DNA of 36,316 bases from Aeromonadaceae bacterium (GTDB lineage Bacteria > Pseudomonadota > Gammaproteobacteria > Enterobacterales > Aeromonadaceae). Shown here piece after piece: positions 8,286 to 17,071 of this stretch. How positions within the stretch are numbered: the first letter of the stretch is position 1; every line of letters begins with the position of its first letter. The notes beneath the pieces are model-generated. The model did no database searches. It saw nothing but the letters and a program-made list of their open reading frames with translations, and had not been told where the DNA came from. The stretch covers positions 1 through 36,316 of the forward strand of contig JAJOIN010000040.1 of NCBI GenBank assembly GCA_021209335.1. Reading direction: 5' to 3'. The position numbers were made by a program, and so were the translations under genes.

Positions 8286-11200
8286 ATGCTACGACAACTC
8301 ATCCGCTGGTCCTTCCATAACCCGCTGCTGGTGCTGCTCATCAGCGGCCTGCTGCTGGCTGCTGGCACCCTGGCCCTGCTGCGCACGCCACTGGACGCCA
8401 TCCCGGATCTCTCCGACGTGCAGGTCATCGTCTACACCGACTACCCGGGCCAGGCGCCCCAGGTGGTGGAGGATCAGGTAACCTACCCCCTCACCTCGGC
8501 CCTGCTGTCGGTGCCCAAGGCACGGGTGGTGCGAGGCAACTCCTTCTTCGGCAGCTCCTTTGTCTACGTCATCTTCGAGGACGGCACGGATCTCTACTGG
8601 GCCCGCTCCCGGGTGCTGGAGTACCTCAATGGCCTGCAGGGCAAACTGCCCAGCGGGGTGACACCCCGCCTGGGACCCGATGCCACCGGGGTGGGCTGGG
8701 TCTACCAATATGCCCTGCAGGGCCAGGGGCAGTCGCTGGCGGATCTGCGCAGCCTGCAGGACTGGCAGCTGCGCTATCCCCTGGCCGCCACCGCCGGCGT
8801 GGCGGAGGTGGCCAGTGTCGGTGGCTTCGTGCGCCAGTACCAGGTGGTGCTGGATCCGCGCAAGCTGCAGGCCTATCAGATCTCGCCTCTGACGGTGATG
8901 CAGGTGATCCGCGATAACAACCAGGAGGTGGGCGGCCGAGTCATCGAGCTGGCGGAGACCGAGTTCATGCTGCGGGGCACCGGCTATGTGCGGGGCGAAC
9001 AGGATCTGCGGGAACTGGTGATCCAGGAGGTGAACGGCACTCCCGTCCGGGTGGGCGATCTGGCGCGCATCGAGCTGACCGGGGATGCCCGCCGCGGCCT
9101 CACCGAGCTCAACGGCCAGGGCGAAGTAGCCTCCGGCATAGTGGTGGCACGCAGCGGCGAGAATGCCCTGGCGGTCATCGACCGGGTCAAGGAGAAGCTC
9201 AATAGCCTGCAGGCCAGCCTGCCGGCAGGGGTATCCGTCATCACCACCTATGATCGCTCCGAACTCATCCAGCAGGCCATCGCCACCTTGCGGCATACCC
9301 TGCTGGAGGAGAGCGCCATCGTCGCCCTGGTGTGCGTGCTGTTCCTGTTGCATGTGCGCAGCGCCCTGGTGGCCATACTGGTGTTGCCCCTGGGGGTGCT
9401 GGCGGCCTTTGCCGCCATGTACCTGCTGGGGATCAACGCCAACATCATGAGCCTGGGCGGCATCGCCATCGCCGTGGGGGCCATGATCGATGCCGGCATT
9501 GTCATGGTGGAAAACGCCCACAAGCACCTGGAGCGGGCACCGCCTGACGCCAATCGCCTGCAGGTGCTGCTGGAGGCCTGCCTGGAGGTGGGACCGGCAC
9601 TGTTCTTCTCCCTGCTCATCATCACCCTCTCCTTCCTGCCGGTGTTTGCCCTGGAGGCGCAGGAGGGGCGCATGTTCCATCCCCTGGCCTTCACCAAGAC
9701 CTTCGCCATGGGGGCGGCCGCCCTGCTCTCCCTCACCCTGGTGCCGGTGCTGATGCGCTTCTTGGTGCGGGGCAAGATAGTGGCGGAGTCACGCAATCCG
9801 CTCAACCGCCTGCTGATCGCCGGTTACCGGCCGCTCATCGCTGGCGTGCTCAAGGCCCGCGGGCTGACGGTGGCCCTGGCGGTGCTGCTCGTGGGGCTGA
9901 GCCTCTATCCCGTCCGCCATATCGGCAGCGAGTTTATGCCCCAGCTCAATGAGGGCGCCCTGCTGTTCATGCCCAGCGCCCTGCCGGGCCTCAGCGTCAC
10001 CAAGGCCGCCGAACTGCTGCAACTGCAAAACCGCATCATCCAGTCCTTTCCCGAGGTGGACTCGGTGTGGGGCAAGGCCGGACGGGCCGACAGCGCCACG
10101 GACCCCGCCCCGCTGGAGATGTTTGAGACGGTGGTGAACCTCAAGCCGGAGGCGCAGTGGCGCCCCGGCATGACGCTGGAGAAGCTCATCGCCGAGCTGG
10201 ATGAGGCGGTGCGCCTGCCCGGCATCGCCAACTCCTGGACCATGCCCATCCGCGCCCGCATCGACATGCTCTCCACCGGCATCCGCACCCCGGTGGGGAT
10301 CAAGGTGTTTGGCCCGGATCTGTCTGGCATCGCCCAGCTGGCCGGCCAGATAGAGCAGGTGGTGAAGACCTTGCCGGGCACCCGCAGCGCCTACGCCGAA
10401 CGCATCACCGGCGGCTACTACCTGACCCTGAGCCCAAAGCGGGAGGCTCTGGCCCGGGCCGGGGTGAGCATAGATACCCTGCAGTCGGTGATCGCCACCG
10501 CCCTGGGAGCCAGTGCAGTCACCAGTACTGTCGAGGGCCGCGAGCGCTACGAGGTCACCCTGCGCTACCCCAGAGAGCTGCGTGATACCCCCCAGACCAT
10601 AGCCCGCAGCGTGCTGGTGCCGACACCCAACCAGGGGCTGCTGCCACTGGGGGATCTGGCCAGCCTGCGCCTGGAGCAAGGCCCCCCCAGTCTGCGCACC
10701 GAAAACGCCCAGCTGGCGGCCTATGTCTATGTGGATGTCTCGGCCAGCGATCTGGGTGGCTGGGTGCGCCAGGCCCAGCAGGCCGTGGCCACCGCCATGG
10801 CCGAGGGACGCATCCAGCTGCAGCCGGGCTACCACCTAAGCTGGAGCGGACAATTTGAGTACATGGAGCGGGCGGCCGAGCGGCTCCAGTGGGTGATCCC
10901 CTTCACCCTGGCACTCATCTTCCTGCTGCTGTATCTGAACTTTGGCAACCTCACCGACAGCCTGATCGTGCTGCTGTCGGTGCCCTTTGCCCTCATCGGC
11001 GGCATCTGGCTGCTGTGGTGGCTGGATTACGCCTGGTCGGTGGCGGTGGCGGTGGGCTTCATCGCCCTGGCCGGGGTGGCCGCCGAGACCGGGGTGGTAA
11101 TGCTGGTCTACCTGGAGCAGGCCTGGAGCAGGATCCAGCAAGCAGCACAGACGGCGGGGCGCGCCGTCACGGCCACGGATCTCTATCAGGCCATCATTGA

Positions 11201-11423
11201 AGGGGCGGTGGAGCGGGTGCGGCCCAAGATGATGACGGTGGTAACCATAATGGCGGGGCTCTTGCCCATCATGTGGGGCACGGGCACGGGCTCGGAGGTG
11301 ATGCGCCGCATCGCCGCACCCATGGTGGGGGGCATGCTCTCCTCCACCCTGTTGACCCTGTTGGTGATACCGGCACTCTACAGCCTGGTGAAGCAGCGCC
11401 AACACCGCCTCACAGCCGGATAA
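8286..11423 (+). CDS. cusA: CusA-like heavy-metal RND efflux pump
   Basis: This 1045-aa inner-membrane transporter of the heavy-metal efflux RND family exports Cu(I)/Ag(I) using the proton motive force. Twelve membrane segments in the 1+5+1+5 pattern are evident. The three methionines forming the CusA metal relay site are present with exact E. coli spacing: M562 (FMPSALPG), M612 (PLEMFETV) and M661 (RIDMLSTGI), equivalent to M573/M623/M672. The C-terminal half contains GFIALAGVAAETGVVMLVYL and VRPKMMTV. The start follows the adaptor stop by one base, so the genes are coupled. No TolC/CusC-type outer-membrane gene follows. Cu/Ag is preferred over Zn/Co because of the Met triad and the CusF gene. 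Confidence 0.95.
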   Translation: MLRQLIRWSFHNPLLVLLISGLLLAAGTLALLRTPLDAIPDLSDVQVIVYTDYPGQAPQVVEDQVTYPLTSALLSVPKARVVRGNSFFGSSFVYVIFEDGTDLYWARSRVLEYLNGLQGKLPSGVTPRLGPDATGVGWVYQYALQGQGQSLADLRSLQDWQLRYPLAATAGVAEVASVGGFVRQYQVVLDPRKLQAYQISPLTVMQVIRDNNQEVGGRVIELAETEFMLRGTGYVRGEQDLRELVIQEVNGTPVRVGDLARIELTGDARRGLTELNGQGEVASGIVVARSGENALAVIDRVKEKLNSLQASLPAGVSVITTYDRSELIQQAIATLRHTLLEESAIVALVCVLFLLHVRSALVAILVLPLGVLAAFAAMYLLGINANIMSLGGIAIAVGAMIDAGIVMVENAHKHLERAPPDANRLQVLLEACLEVGPALFFSLLIITLSFLPVFALEAQEGRMFHPLAFTKTFAMGAAALLSLTLVPVLMRFLVRGKIVAESRNPLNRLLIAGYRPLIAGVLKARGLTVALAVLLVGLSLYPVRHIGSEFMPQLNEGALLFMPSALPGLSVTKAAELLQLQNRIIQSFPEVDSVWGKAGRADSATDPAPLEMFETVVNLKPEAQWRPGMTLEKLIAELDEAVRLPGIANSWTMPIRARIDMLSTGIRTPVGIKVFGPDLSGIAQLAGQIEQVVKTLPGTRSAYAERITGGYYLTLSPKREALARAGVSIDTLQSVIATALGASAVTSTVEGRERYEVTLRYPRELRDTPQTIARSVLVPTPNQGLLPLGDLASLRLEQGPPSLRTENAQLAAYVYVDVSASDLGGWVRQAQQAVATAMAEGRIQLQPGYHLSWSGQFEYMERAAERLQWVIPFTLALIFLLLYLNFGNLTDSLIVLLSVPFALIGGIWLLWWLDYAWSVAVAVGFIALAGVAAETGVVMLVYLEQAWSRIQQAAQTAGRAVTATDLYQAIIEGAVERVRPKMMTVVTIMAGLLPIMWGTGTGSEVMRRIAAPMVGGMLSSTLLTLLVIPALYSLVKQRQHRLTAG

Positions 11424-11432
11424 AGCCGGCAT

Positions 11433-11466
11433 AAAAAACGCCGCCCCGGTATGACGGGGCGGCGTT
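11433..11466 (-). terminator. Terminator after purC (between convergent cusA and purC)
   Basis: A 12-bp perfect stem (11437-11448 with 11455-11466, AACGCCGCCCCG/CGGGGCGGCGTT) with a 6-nt loop is followed on the minus strand by six Ts (11433-11438). It sits 37 bases after the purC stop. It also lies just downstream of the cusA stop and could impede transcription from that side, but there is no T-run in that direction. Confidence 0.9.
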
Positions 11467-11503
11467 AAACGTTTGTCTGGCGAACCAGATAAGCGACGGT
11501 GGC

Positions 11504-12217
11504 TTAGTCCAGCTTGACGCCCAGACGATGGGCCACTTCTTCGTAGGCTTCCACCACGCCACCCAGGCCTTGACGGAAACGGTCCTTGTCCAGCTTCTGC
11601 CGGGTTGCCTTGTCCCACAGGCGGCAGCCATCCGGCGAGAATTCGTCGCCCAGCAGCACTTCACCGTTGAACACGCCGAACTCCAGCTTGTAATCCACCA
11701 GGATGAGGCCAGCATCATCGAACAGCTTCTTCAGCACGTCGTTGACCTTGAAGGTCAACTCCTTCATGCGGGCAACCTGCTCGTCGGTGGCCCAGCCAAA
11801 GGAGCGGATGTGGTACTCGTTGATCATGGGATCGTGCAGGGCATCGTTCTTCAGGAAGAACTCGAAGGTCGGCGGCGTCAGATCCAGGCCTTCCTGCACG
11901 CCCAGGCGACGGCAGATGGAGCCGGCGGCCACGTTACGCACCACGCACTCCACCGGCACCATGTCCAGCTTCTTCACCAGGGCTTCGTTATCGGACAGCA
12001 GACGGTCCATCTGGGTGGGCACACCGGCTTCTTCCAGCTTGGTCATGATGAAATGGTTGAACTTGTTGTTCACCATGCCTTTGCGATCCAGTTGCTCCAC
12101 CTTCTCACCATCAAAAGCGGACGTATCGTTGCGAAACAGCAGGACGAGACGGGTGGGATCGTCGGTGGTGTATACGGACTTGGCCTTGCCGCGATACAGT
12201 TCGGCTTTCTTTTCCAT
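11504..12217 (-). CDS. purC: Phosphoribosylaminoimidazole-succinocarboxamide synthase
   Basis: This 237-aa SAICAR synthetase joins aspartate to CAIR with ATP in de novo purine synthesis. Conserved segments include [11 protein letters not shown] (nucleotide-binding loop), [36 protein letters not shown] and [15 protein letters not shown] chose ATG at 12217: it gives exactly the E. coli length and has GGAG ten bases upstream. An in-frame GTG at 12223 would be only four bases from that site. It follows bamC in the same orientation as in E. coli dapA-bamC-purC. A terminator-like hairpin lies only about 26 bases upstream of the start, leaving little room for a separate promoter. Confidence 0.97.
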   Translation of the reverse strand: MEKKAELYRGKAKSVYTTDDPTRLVLLFRNDTSAFDGEKVEQLDRKGMVNNKFNHFIMTKLEEAGVPTQMDRLLSDNEALVKKLDMVPVECVVRNVAAGSICRRLGVQEGLDLTPPTFEFFLKNDALHDPMINEYHIRSFGWATDEQVARMKELTFKVNDVLKKLFDDAGLILVDYKLEFGVFNGEVLLGDEFSPDGCRLWDKATRQKLDKDRFRQGLGGVVEAYEEVAHRLGVKLD

Positions 12218-12242
12218 TTTCACATGACTCCAGTGAGTGGCT

Positions 12243-12268
12243 GTAAAAAAGGGGCACAGCGGCCCCTT
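12243..12268 (-). terminator. Terminator or attenuator between bamC and purC
   Basis: On the minus strand a 7-bp stem (arms AAGGGGC/GCCCCTT, 12262-12268 with 12249-12255) with a 6-nt loop runs directly into six Ts (12245-12250). It begins nine bases after the bamC stop and ends about 26 bases before the purC ATG. It should end most dapA-bamC transcripts, or modulate read-through into purC. Confidence 0.85.
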
Positions 12269-12276
12269 ACCTTAAA

Positions 12277-13398
12277 TCAGTTTCCACCCTGGGCAGCCTG
12301 GGGATCCAGGGCCTGAGACAGGGTGATGTAGATCTGACTGATGACATTGCTGTTGACCAGCTTCTTGTCCTCATCCAGCAAGATGATAGCGGTCTTCTTA
12401 GGCTCCATCTCCCCCAACTGTACCCGGTACTTGCCGGAGTCCAGCTGGAAGGGGGTCAGGCCTTGCTTCTGCCAATCCTCGGCGGACGGCTCGTCATACT
12501 TGACCTCAATAAGACCCAGGGCCTGCTGGCTGTTTTGCACGGTAAAGCCCAGACGCGGCAGCACCGCCATCACCCGCTGCCAGGTGGTGTCGAAGTTGGA
12601 CTGGGCGATCCAGGCCGGCTGGCCGTTGCCATCAAAGCCCAAGCGCAGTCCCAACCCCTGCTGGGCCACCTGCTGTTGCCGTGCCTTGAGCTGTTTATCC
12701 ACGTAGAGAGACACCTGATTGAGTGCCCGCACACAGTAACGGCGGCGCTCCAGATCCGTCAGCGGCGTGGTGTCCCTGTCACCATCCACATAGGCCTCAT
12801 GGCCAATCAGCTGCACATTGAGGCCGGCACGATGGCGGCTGGCGTCATTGACGATGGCAAAACGGTAGCGCTGCCGCAGCATATACTCTTCATCCGCCTC
12901 GGGATCCCACGCCTTGATCAGGGAGTTGCTGGTGATCCAGTCGGACTCCAGCGTGCGATTTTGCAGATCCAGATTGGCCACCGCCACACCGCGACTGGCC
13001 AGGAAGTTAAACAGCATGGCCCAGATTTCGGACTCAATCTTCTGATCCGCCGCCCGGGCCGTATACCACATGGTCACGTCCTGCTGGCCGGTCTCGGCAC
13101 GGCTGCCGGGCACAACATTGAGCAACTGGGCCGGTGGCCGCACATCCACCTCCGGCCCGACGGCCCCTTGGGCGGCACTCTTCTTGAGCGGGGGAATGGC
13201 ATAATCGTTGGCAAAGGTCGGTGCGGTGAGAGTCTGGGGAACCTTGAAGGGCACCGGTGACAGCTTGACGTCCCGGTAATCGAAATCACGGTTGGCCTGT
13301 TTGCGTTCGGCCATGGAGCCACAGCCAGCCAGCATTCCTGCCCCGACCAAGCCTAGCAGCAGCCGGGTCGGCCACCCTTTGGTTTTATTATCAAGCAC
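12277..13398 (-). CDS. bamC: Outer membrane assembly lipoprotein BamC
   Basis: This 373-aa lipoprotein is a subunit of the BAM complex that inserts beta-barrel proteins into the outer membrane. A signal peptide ends in the lipobox LAGC with Cys26 as the lipidated residue. Family features include DYAIPPL and VDVRPPAQLL in the unstructured BamD-binding N-terminal region, followed by two helix-grip domains. It is about 30 residues longer than E. coli BamC, mostly in the middle. The GTG start at 13398 overlaps the end of dapA by 8 bases and has GGAG ten bases upstream. Placement between dapA and purC matches E. coli and strengthens the call. Sequence divergence from enterobacterial BamC is high, as usual for this subunit. 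Confidence 0.9.
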   Translation of the reverse strand: MLDNKTKGWPTRLLLGLVGAGMLAGCGSMAERKQANRDFDYRDVKLSPVPFKVPQTLTAPTFANDYAIPPLKKSAAQGAVGPEVDVRPPAQLLNVVPGSRAETGQQDVTMWYTARAADQKIESEIWAMLFNFLASRGVAVANLDLQNRTLESDWITSNSLIKAWDPEADEEYMLRQRYRFAIVNDASRHRAGLNVQLIGHEAYVDGDRDTTPLTDLERRRYCVRALNQVSLYVDKQLKARQQQVAQQGLGLRLGFDGNGQPAWIAQSNFDTTWQRVMAVLPRLGFTVQNSQQALGLIEVKYDEPSAEDWQKQGLTPFQLDSGKYRVQLGEMEPKKTAIILLDEDKKLVNSNVISQIYITLSQALDPQAAQGGN

Positions 13399-14278
13399 GC
13401 GTGAATAACTCCGCTTGGGTCAGCGCCATCTCCAGTTGGTCGTGCCAGGACGCGCTCAAGGGCGTCAGCGGCAACCGCAGGCCGGAGTCGGCAATCAATC
13501 CCAGCCGGGCACAGGCCCATTTCACCGGGATCGGATTGGATTCAACAAACAGGGCTCGATGCACGGGCATCAGCACCTGGTTCAACGCCAAGGCCTGCTC
13601 GGCCTCGCCAGCCAGAGCCAGCCGGCAGAGCCTGGCCATCTGGGCCGCGGCCACATTAGCCGTCACCGAGATGACGCCATGCCCACCTTGCAGCATGAAG
13701 TCACAGGCGGTGGCATCATCACCACTGAGCAGGGAAAAACCGGTGCCACAGGCGGCCTTGAGCCGGGGCAGTCGTTGCAAGTCCCCGGTGGCTTCCTTGA
13801 TGCCACAGATACCGTACTGGTGCGACAGGCGCGCCACCGTATCGGGCTGGAGATCACAGCCAGTACGACCGGGCACATTATATAGAATTTGCGCCAGACC
13901 ACTAGCCTCGCCAATGGCGGCGAAGTGGCGATAAAGACCTTCCTGGGTCGGCTTGTTGTAGTAAGGCGTGACCGACAGACCATGAGTGACCCCCAGGGCC
14001 TTGAGCCGCCGGCACAGGGCGATGGCCCGCCGGGTATCGTTGCCGCCGCAACCGGCGATCACCGGCACCCGGCCGTTAGCCGCCGCCAGCACCGTCTCCA
14101 CCACCGCCAGGTGTTCCTGCTCATCCAGGGTAGGCGACTCACCCGTGGTGCCCACGGCCACCAGGCCGTGGCTGCCACTGGCCACATGGTATTCCACCAG
14201 TTGGCGTAAGGCGGAAAAATCGATCTCCCCATGACGATCCATGGGCGTAATGATGGCGACCAGACTACCGCGTAACAT
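13391..14278 (-). CDS. dapA: 4-hydroxy-tetrahydrodipicolinate synthase
   Basis: This 295-aa enzyme of the DHDPS/NAL aldolase superfamily condenses pyruvate with aspartate semialdehyde, the first committed step of lysine and DAP synthesis. Catalytic residues align with E. coli numbering: T44/T45 in AVGTTGES, Y133 in ILYNVPGRTG, and the Schiff-base K161 in IKEATGD. Length is within three residues of E. coli DapA (292 aa). Start ATG at 14278. The gene overlaps bamC by 8 bases, forming the dapA-bamC unit. The divergent gene upstream encodes the Bcp peroxiredoxin, as dapA/bcp neighbours do in E. coli (there with gcvR). I could not place its promoter in the 154-bp gap. Confidence 0.97.
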   Translation of the reverse strand: MLRGSLVAIITPMDRHGEIDFSALRQLVEYHVASGSHGLVAVGTTGESPTLDEQEHLAVVETVLAAANGRVPVIAGCGGNDTRRAIALCRRLKALGVTHGLSVTPYYNKPTQEGLYRHFAAIGEASGLAQILYNVPGRTGCDLQPDTVARLSHQYGICGIKEATGDLQRLPRLKAACGTGFSLLSGDDATACDFMLQGGHGVISVTANVAAAQMARLCRLALAGEAEQALALNQVLMPVHRALFVESNPIPVKWACARLGLIADSGLRLPLTPLSASWHDQLEMALTQAELFTRA

Positions 14279-14432
14279 CGAAAGGGCTCCAAAAAATCAG
14301 GGCGCTATGGTACGGCTGCCCCCTGCCAATTACAAGGCACCCTCTGTCATCCCTCGGCTCCTGTGCTACCATCCCAGACAAGCTGGCCGGGCAGGCCCAT
14401 GTTATCCCGACCCCCAACCAGGAGGAGAGTCC

Positions 14433-14906
14433 ATGCCAATCCTGAGCGCCGGCATCCCGGCCCCCGATTTCACCCTGCCAGATCAAAATGGCAATCCAGT
14501 GCAACTGAGCGCCCTGCAAGGCCGCAAGGTGCTGATCTACTTCTATCCCAAGGCCATGACCCCGGGTTGCACCACCCAGGCCTGCAGCCTGCGGGACGTG
14601 CAGGCCGAGCTGGCGGCCCACAACCTGGTGGTGCTGGGCATCAGCCCGGACTCACCGGCCCGCTTGAAGAAATTCGAAGCCAGAGATGGGCTCAACTTCA
14701 CCCTCCTGGGCGACGAAGATCACCAGGTGGCGGACGCCTATGGCGTCTGGGGGCCCAAGAAGTTCATGGGCAAGGAGTTTGACGGCATCCACCGCATCAG
14801 TTTCCTGGTGGACGAAACCGGCACCCTCATCAAGGTGTTCGACCAGTTCAAGACCAGCGATCACCATCAGGTGGTGCTGGATTACCTGGCCAGCCAGGCC
14901 GGTTAG
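14433..14906 (+). CDS. bcp: Thiol peroxidase Bcp (atypical 2-Cys peroxiredoxin)
   Basis: This 157-aa cytosolic peroxiredoxin of the PrxQ/Bcp class reduces hydrogen peroxide and organic hydroperoxides using thioredoxin. The active-site segment is YPKAMTPGCTTQACSLRD, with peroxidatic C46 and resolving C51 at the E. coli positions. Also conserved are LPDQNG, FTLLGDEDHQV, FMGKEFDGIHRISFLVD and the C-terminal FKTSDHHQVVLDYL. I chose ATG at 14433 because AGGAGGAGAG lies just upstream; the reading frame stays open further upstream (from 14241) but that part overlaps the dapA start region and has no homology. The gene is divergent from dapA and ends at a strong bidirectional terminator. Confidence 0.96.
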   Translation: MPILSAGIPAPDFTLPDQNGNPVQLSALQGRKVLIYFYPKAMTPGCTTQACSLRDVQAELAAHNLVVLGISPDSPARLKKFEARDGLNFTLLGDEDHQVADAYGVWGPKKFMGKEFDGIHRISFLVDETGTLIKVFDQFKTSDHHQVVLDYLASQAG

Positions 14907-14907
14907 C

Positions 14908-14946
14908 CAAAACAGTAAAGGCGCCCTAGGCGCCTTTACTGTTTTT
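14908..14946. terminator. Bidirectional terminator between bcp and sucD
   Basis: A 15-bp perfect stem (14911-14925 with 14929-14943, AACAGTAAAGGCGCC and its complement) with a 3-nt loop is flanked by five Ts on the plus side (14942-14946) and four Ts on the minus side. It lies between the convergent bcp and sucD genes and should serve both. Confidence 0.93.
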
Positions 14947-14980
14947 GGGGTTCGTCAGGTCCACCTGACGCGGGAACGAC

Positions 14981-15853
14981 CTACCAGCCGGTCACCTCGG
15001 CCAAGGCCTGGCCGATGTCGGCCAGAGAGCGCACCGTCTTGACTCCGGCTTGCTCCAGCGCGGCATATTTCTCCGCCGCCGTCCCCTTGCCGCCGGCGAT
15101 GATGGCGCCGGCATGGCCCATCCGCTTGCCGGACGGCGCCGTCACCCCGGCGATGTAAGACACCACCGGTTTGGTCACGTTGGCCTTGATGTAGGCGGCG
15201 GCCTCCTCTTCGGCGGTGCCGCCGATCTCACCGATCATCACGATGGCCTCGGTCTTGGGATCCTCCTGGAACAACTTGAGGATATCGATGAAGTTGGAAC
15301 CCGGGATGGGATCGCCGCCGATGCCGACGCAGGTGGACTGGCCGAAGCCGGCGTCCGTGGTCTGTTTCACCGCCTCATAGGTGAGGGTACCGGAGCGGGA
15401 GACGATGCCCACCTTGCCCGGCAGGTGAATGTGCCCCGGCATGATGCCGATCTTGCACTCGCCCGGGGTGATCACCCCAGGGCAGTTGGGGCCAATCATG
15501 CGCACGCCGGTTTCTTCCAGCTTGCACTTGACCTGCAGCATGTCGAGGGTGGGAATGCCTTCGGTGATGCAGACGATGAGCTCAATGCCAGCGTCGATGG
15601 CTTCCAGAATGGCATCCTTACAAAACGGCGCCGGCACATAGATGACGGTGGCAGTGGCGCCCGTGGTCACCACCGCCTCGCGGACGGTATTGAACACCGG
15701 CCGGCCCAGGTGGGTGGAGCCGCCCTTACCCGGCGACACCCCCCCTACCATCTGGGTGCCATAGGCGATGGCCTGCTCGGAGTGGAAGGTGCCCTGGGCA
15801 CCGGTGAAGCCCTGGCAAATTACCTTGGTCTGTTTGTCGATCAGAATGCTCAT
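14981..15853 (-). CDS. sucD: Succinyl-CoA synthetase alpha subunit
   Basis: This 290-aa subunit binds CoA and carries the phosphohistidine of succinyl-CoA synthetase, which makes ATP or GTP from succinyl-CoA in the TCA cycle. Conserved are [16 protein letters not shown] (CoA-binding Rossmann fold), [34 protein letters not shown] and the active-site [14 protein letters not shown] with H247 (E. coli H246 without Met). The start overlaps the sucC stop by 4 bases (ATGA), so the two subunits are translationally coupled at 1:1. It is the last gene of sucABCD and ends at the shared terminator at 14908-14946. Confidence 0.98.
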   Translation of the reverse strand: MSILIDKQTKVICQGFTGAQGTFHSEQAIAYGTQMVGGVSPGKGGSTHLGRPVFNTVREAVVTTGATATVIYVPAPFCKDAILEAIDAGIELIVCITEGIPTLDMLQVKCKLEETGVRMIGPNCPGVITPGECKIGIMPGHIHLPGKVGIVSRSGTLTYEAVKQTTDAGFGQSTCVGIGGDPIPGSNFIDILKLFQEDPKTEAIVMIGEIGGTAEEEAAAYIKANVTKPVVSYIAGVTAPSGKRMGHAGAIIAGGKGTAAEKYAALEQAGVKTVRSLADIGQALAEVTGW

Positions 15854-17019
15854 GCCTGGCTCTCCGCTGCCTTGACTACCTGAACTGCCGCGTCCGTCAG
15901 ACTGGTGGCGGCGATGATGTTGAGACCGCTGGCGGCCAGCCGCTCCCGGCCCAGTTCGGCATTGTTACCCTCCAGACGCACCACCACGGGTACCTTGACG
16001 CCCACCTCGGACACGGCGCCAATCACCCCCTCGGCGATGAGATCACAGCGCACTATGCCGCCGAAGATGTTCACCAGCACCGCCTTGACCTTGTCATCCG
16101 ACAGTATGATCTTGAAGGCTTCGGTGACCCGCTCCTTGGTGGCACCGCCCCCCACATCCAGGAAGTTGGCCGGCTCACCGCCGTGCAGCTTGATGATGTC
16201 CATGGTGCCCATGGCCAGACCGGCACCGTTGACCATGCAGCCGATGTTGCCATCCAGCGCCACATAGTTCAGCTCCCACTGGGCGGCGTGCGCCTCCCGG
16301 GCATCTTCCTGACTCATGTCCTGCAGATCCCGCAGCTTGGGCTGGCGGAACAGGGCGTTGGCGTCGATGTTGATCTTGCCATCCAGGCACAAGAGCTTGC
16401 CGTCCCCTGTGATGACCAGCGGGTTGATCTCCAGCAGCGATAGGTCGTAATCCACGAACATCTGCCCCAGACCGGTGAAGATCTTGGTGAACTGCTTGAT
16501 TTGCTCACCATTGAGCCCCAGCTTGAAACCCAACTCCCGTGCCTGATAGGCCTGGGGTCCGGTCAAGGGATCCAGCACCGCCTTGTGGATCAGCTCCGGC
16601 GTCTCATGGGCGACCTTCTCGATCTCCATGCCCCCCTCGGTGGAGGCCATGAACACCACCCGGCGAGTGCTGCGATCCACCACGGCACCCAGATACAGCT
16701 CCTTGGCGATGGGCGAGCAGGCTTCCAGCAACAGCTTGTTGACCGGCTGACCCTGGGCGTCGGTCTGATAGGTCACCAGCTGCTTGCCCAGCCACTGCTC
16801 GGCAAAGGCACGGATCTCGTCCTTGCTGCTAACCACCTTGACGCCACCGGCCTTGCCGCGACCGCCGGCATGGACCTGACATTTGATAACCCATTTCTCC
16901 CCGCCCAGACTGGAGGCAGCTTCGACGGCTTCTTGGGGGGTACTACAGGCGACACCCGGTGGGATGGGCAATCCGTATTCGGCAAACAGTTGTTTTGCCT
17001 GATATTCATGCAGATTCAT
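15850..17019 (-). CDS. sucC: Succinyl-CoA synthetase beta subunit
   Basis: This 389-aa ATP-grasp subunit forms the alpha2beta2 succinyl-CoA synthetase with SucD. It shows [36 protein letters not shown] (nucleotide-binding region), [33 protein letters not shown] and [16 protein letters not shown]. Length equals the E. coli protein plus one. Start ATG at 17019 has only a weak GAG upstream. A 52-base gap with a strong hairpin lies between sucB and this gene, while the downstream sucD start overlaps its stop. Confidence 0.98.
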   Translation of the reverse strand: MNLHEYQAKQLFAEYGLPIPPGVACSTPQEAVEAASSLGGEKWVIKCQVHAGGRGKAGGVKVVSSKDEIRAFAEQWLGKQLVTYQTDAQGQPVNKLLLEACSPIAKELYLGAVVDRSTRRVVFMASTEGGMEIEKVAHETPELIHKAVLDPLTGPQAYQARELGFKLGLNGEQIKQFTKIFTGLGQMFVDYDLSLLEINPLVITGDGKLLCLDGKINIDANALFRQPKLRDLQDMSQEDAREAHAAQWELNYVALDGNIGCMVNGAGLAMGTMDIIKLHGGEPANFLDVGGGATKERVTEAFKIILSDDKVKAVLVNIFGGIVRCDLIAEGVIGAVSEVGVKVPVVVRLEGNNAELGRERLAASGLNIIAATSLTDAAVQVVKAAESQA

Positions 17020-17041
17020 GACACTCTATCCATGTTGTGTT

Positions 17042-17063
17042 GCCGCCCCGGGAACGGGGCGGC
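17042..17063 (-). other. Intercistronic hairpin between sucB and sucC
   Basis: A 9-bp GC-only stem (17042-17050 with 17055-17063, GCCGCCCCG/CGGGGCGGC) with a 4-nt loop lies in the 52-base gap. On the minus strand it is followed by AACACAACA rather than Ts, so it is more likely an mRNA processing or stability element than a terminator. It could set different sucAB and sucCD mRNA levels. Confidence 0.6.
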
Positions 17064-17071
17064 GGCTAAAT

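Noticed and set aside
8289-9680. A 463-codon open frame on the minus strand, opposite cusA
   Set aside because: It lies entirely within cusA, which has all expected motifs. The antisense product is Gln/His-rich with no recognisable domain, as expected from codon bias.
14241-14432. Upstream in-frame extension of bcp
   Set aside because: It overlaps the dapA start region, lacks peroxiredoxin similarity, and an AGGAGGAG site directly precedes ATG 14433.
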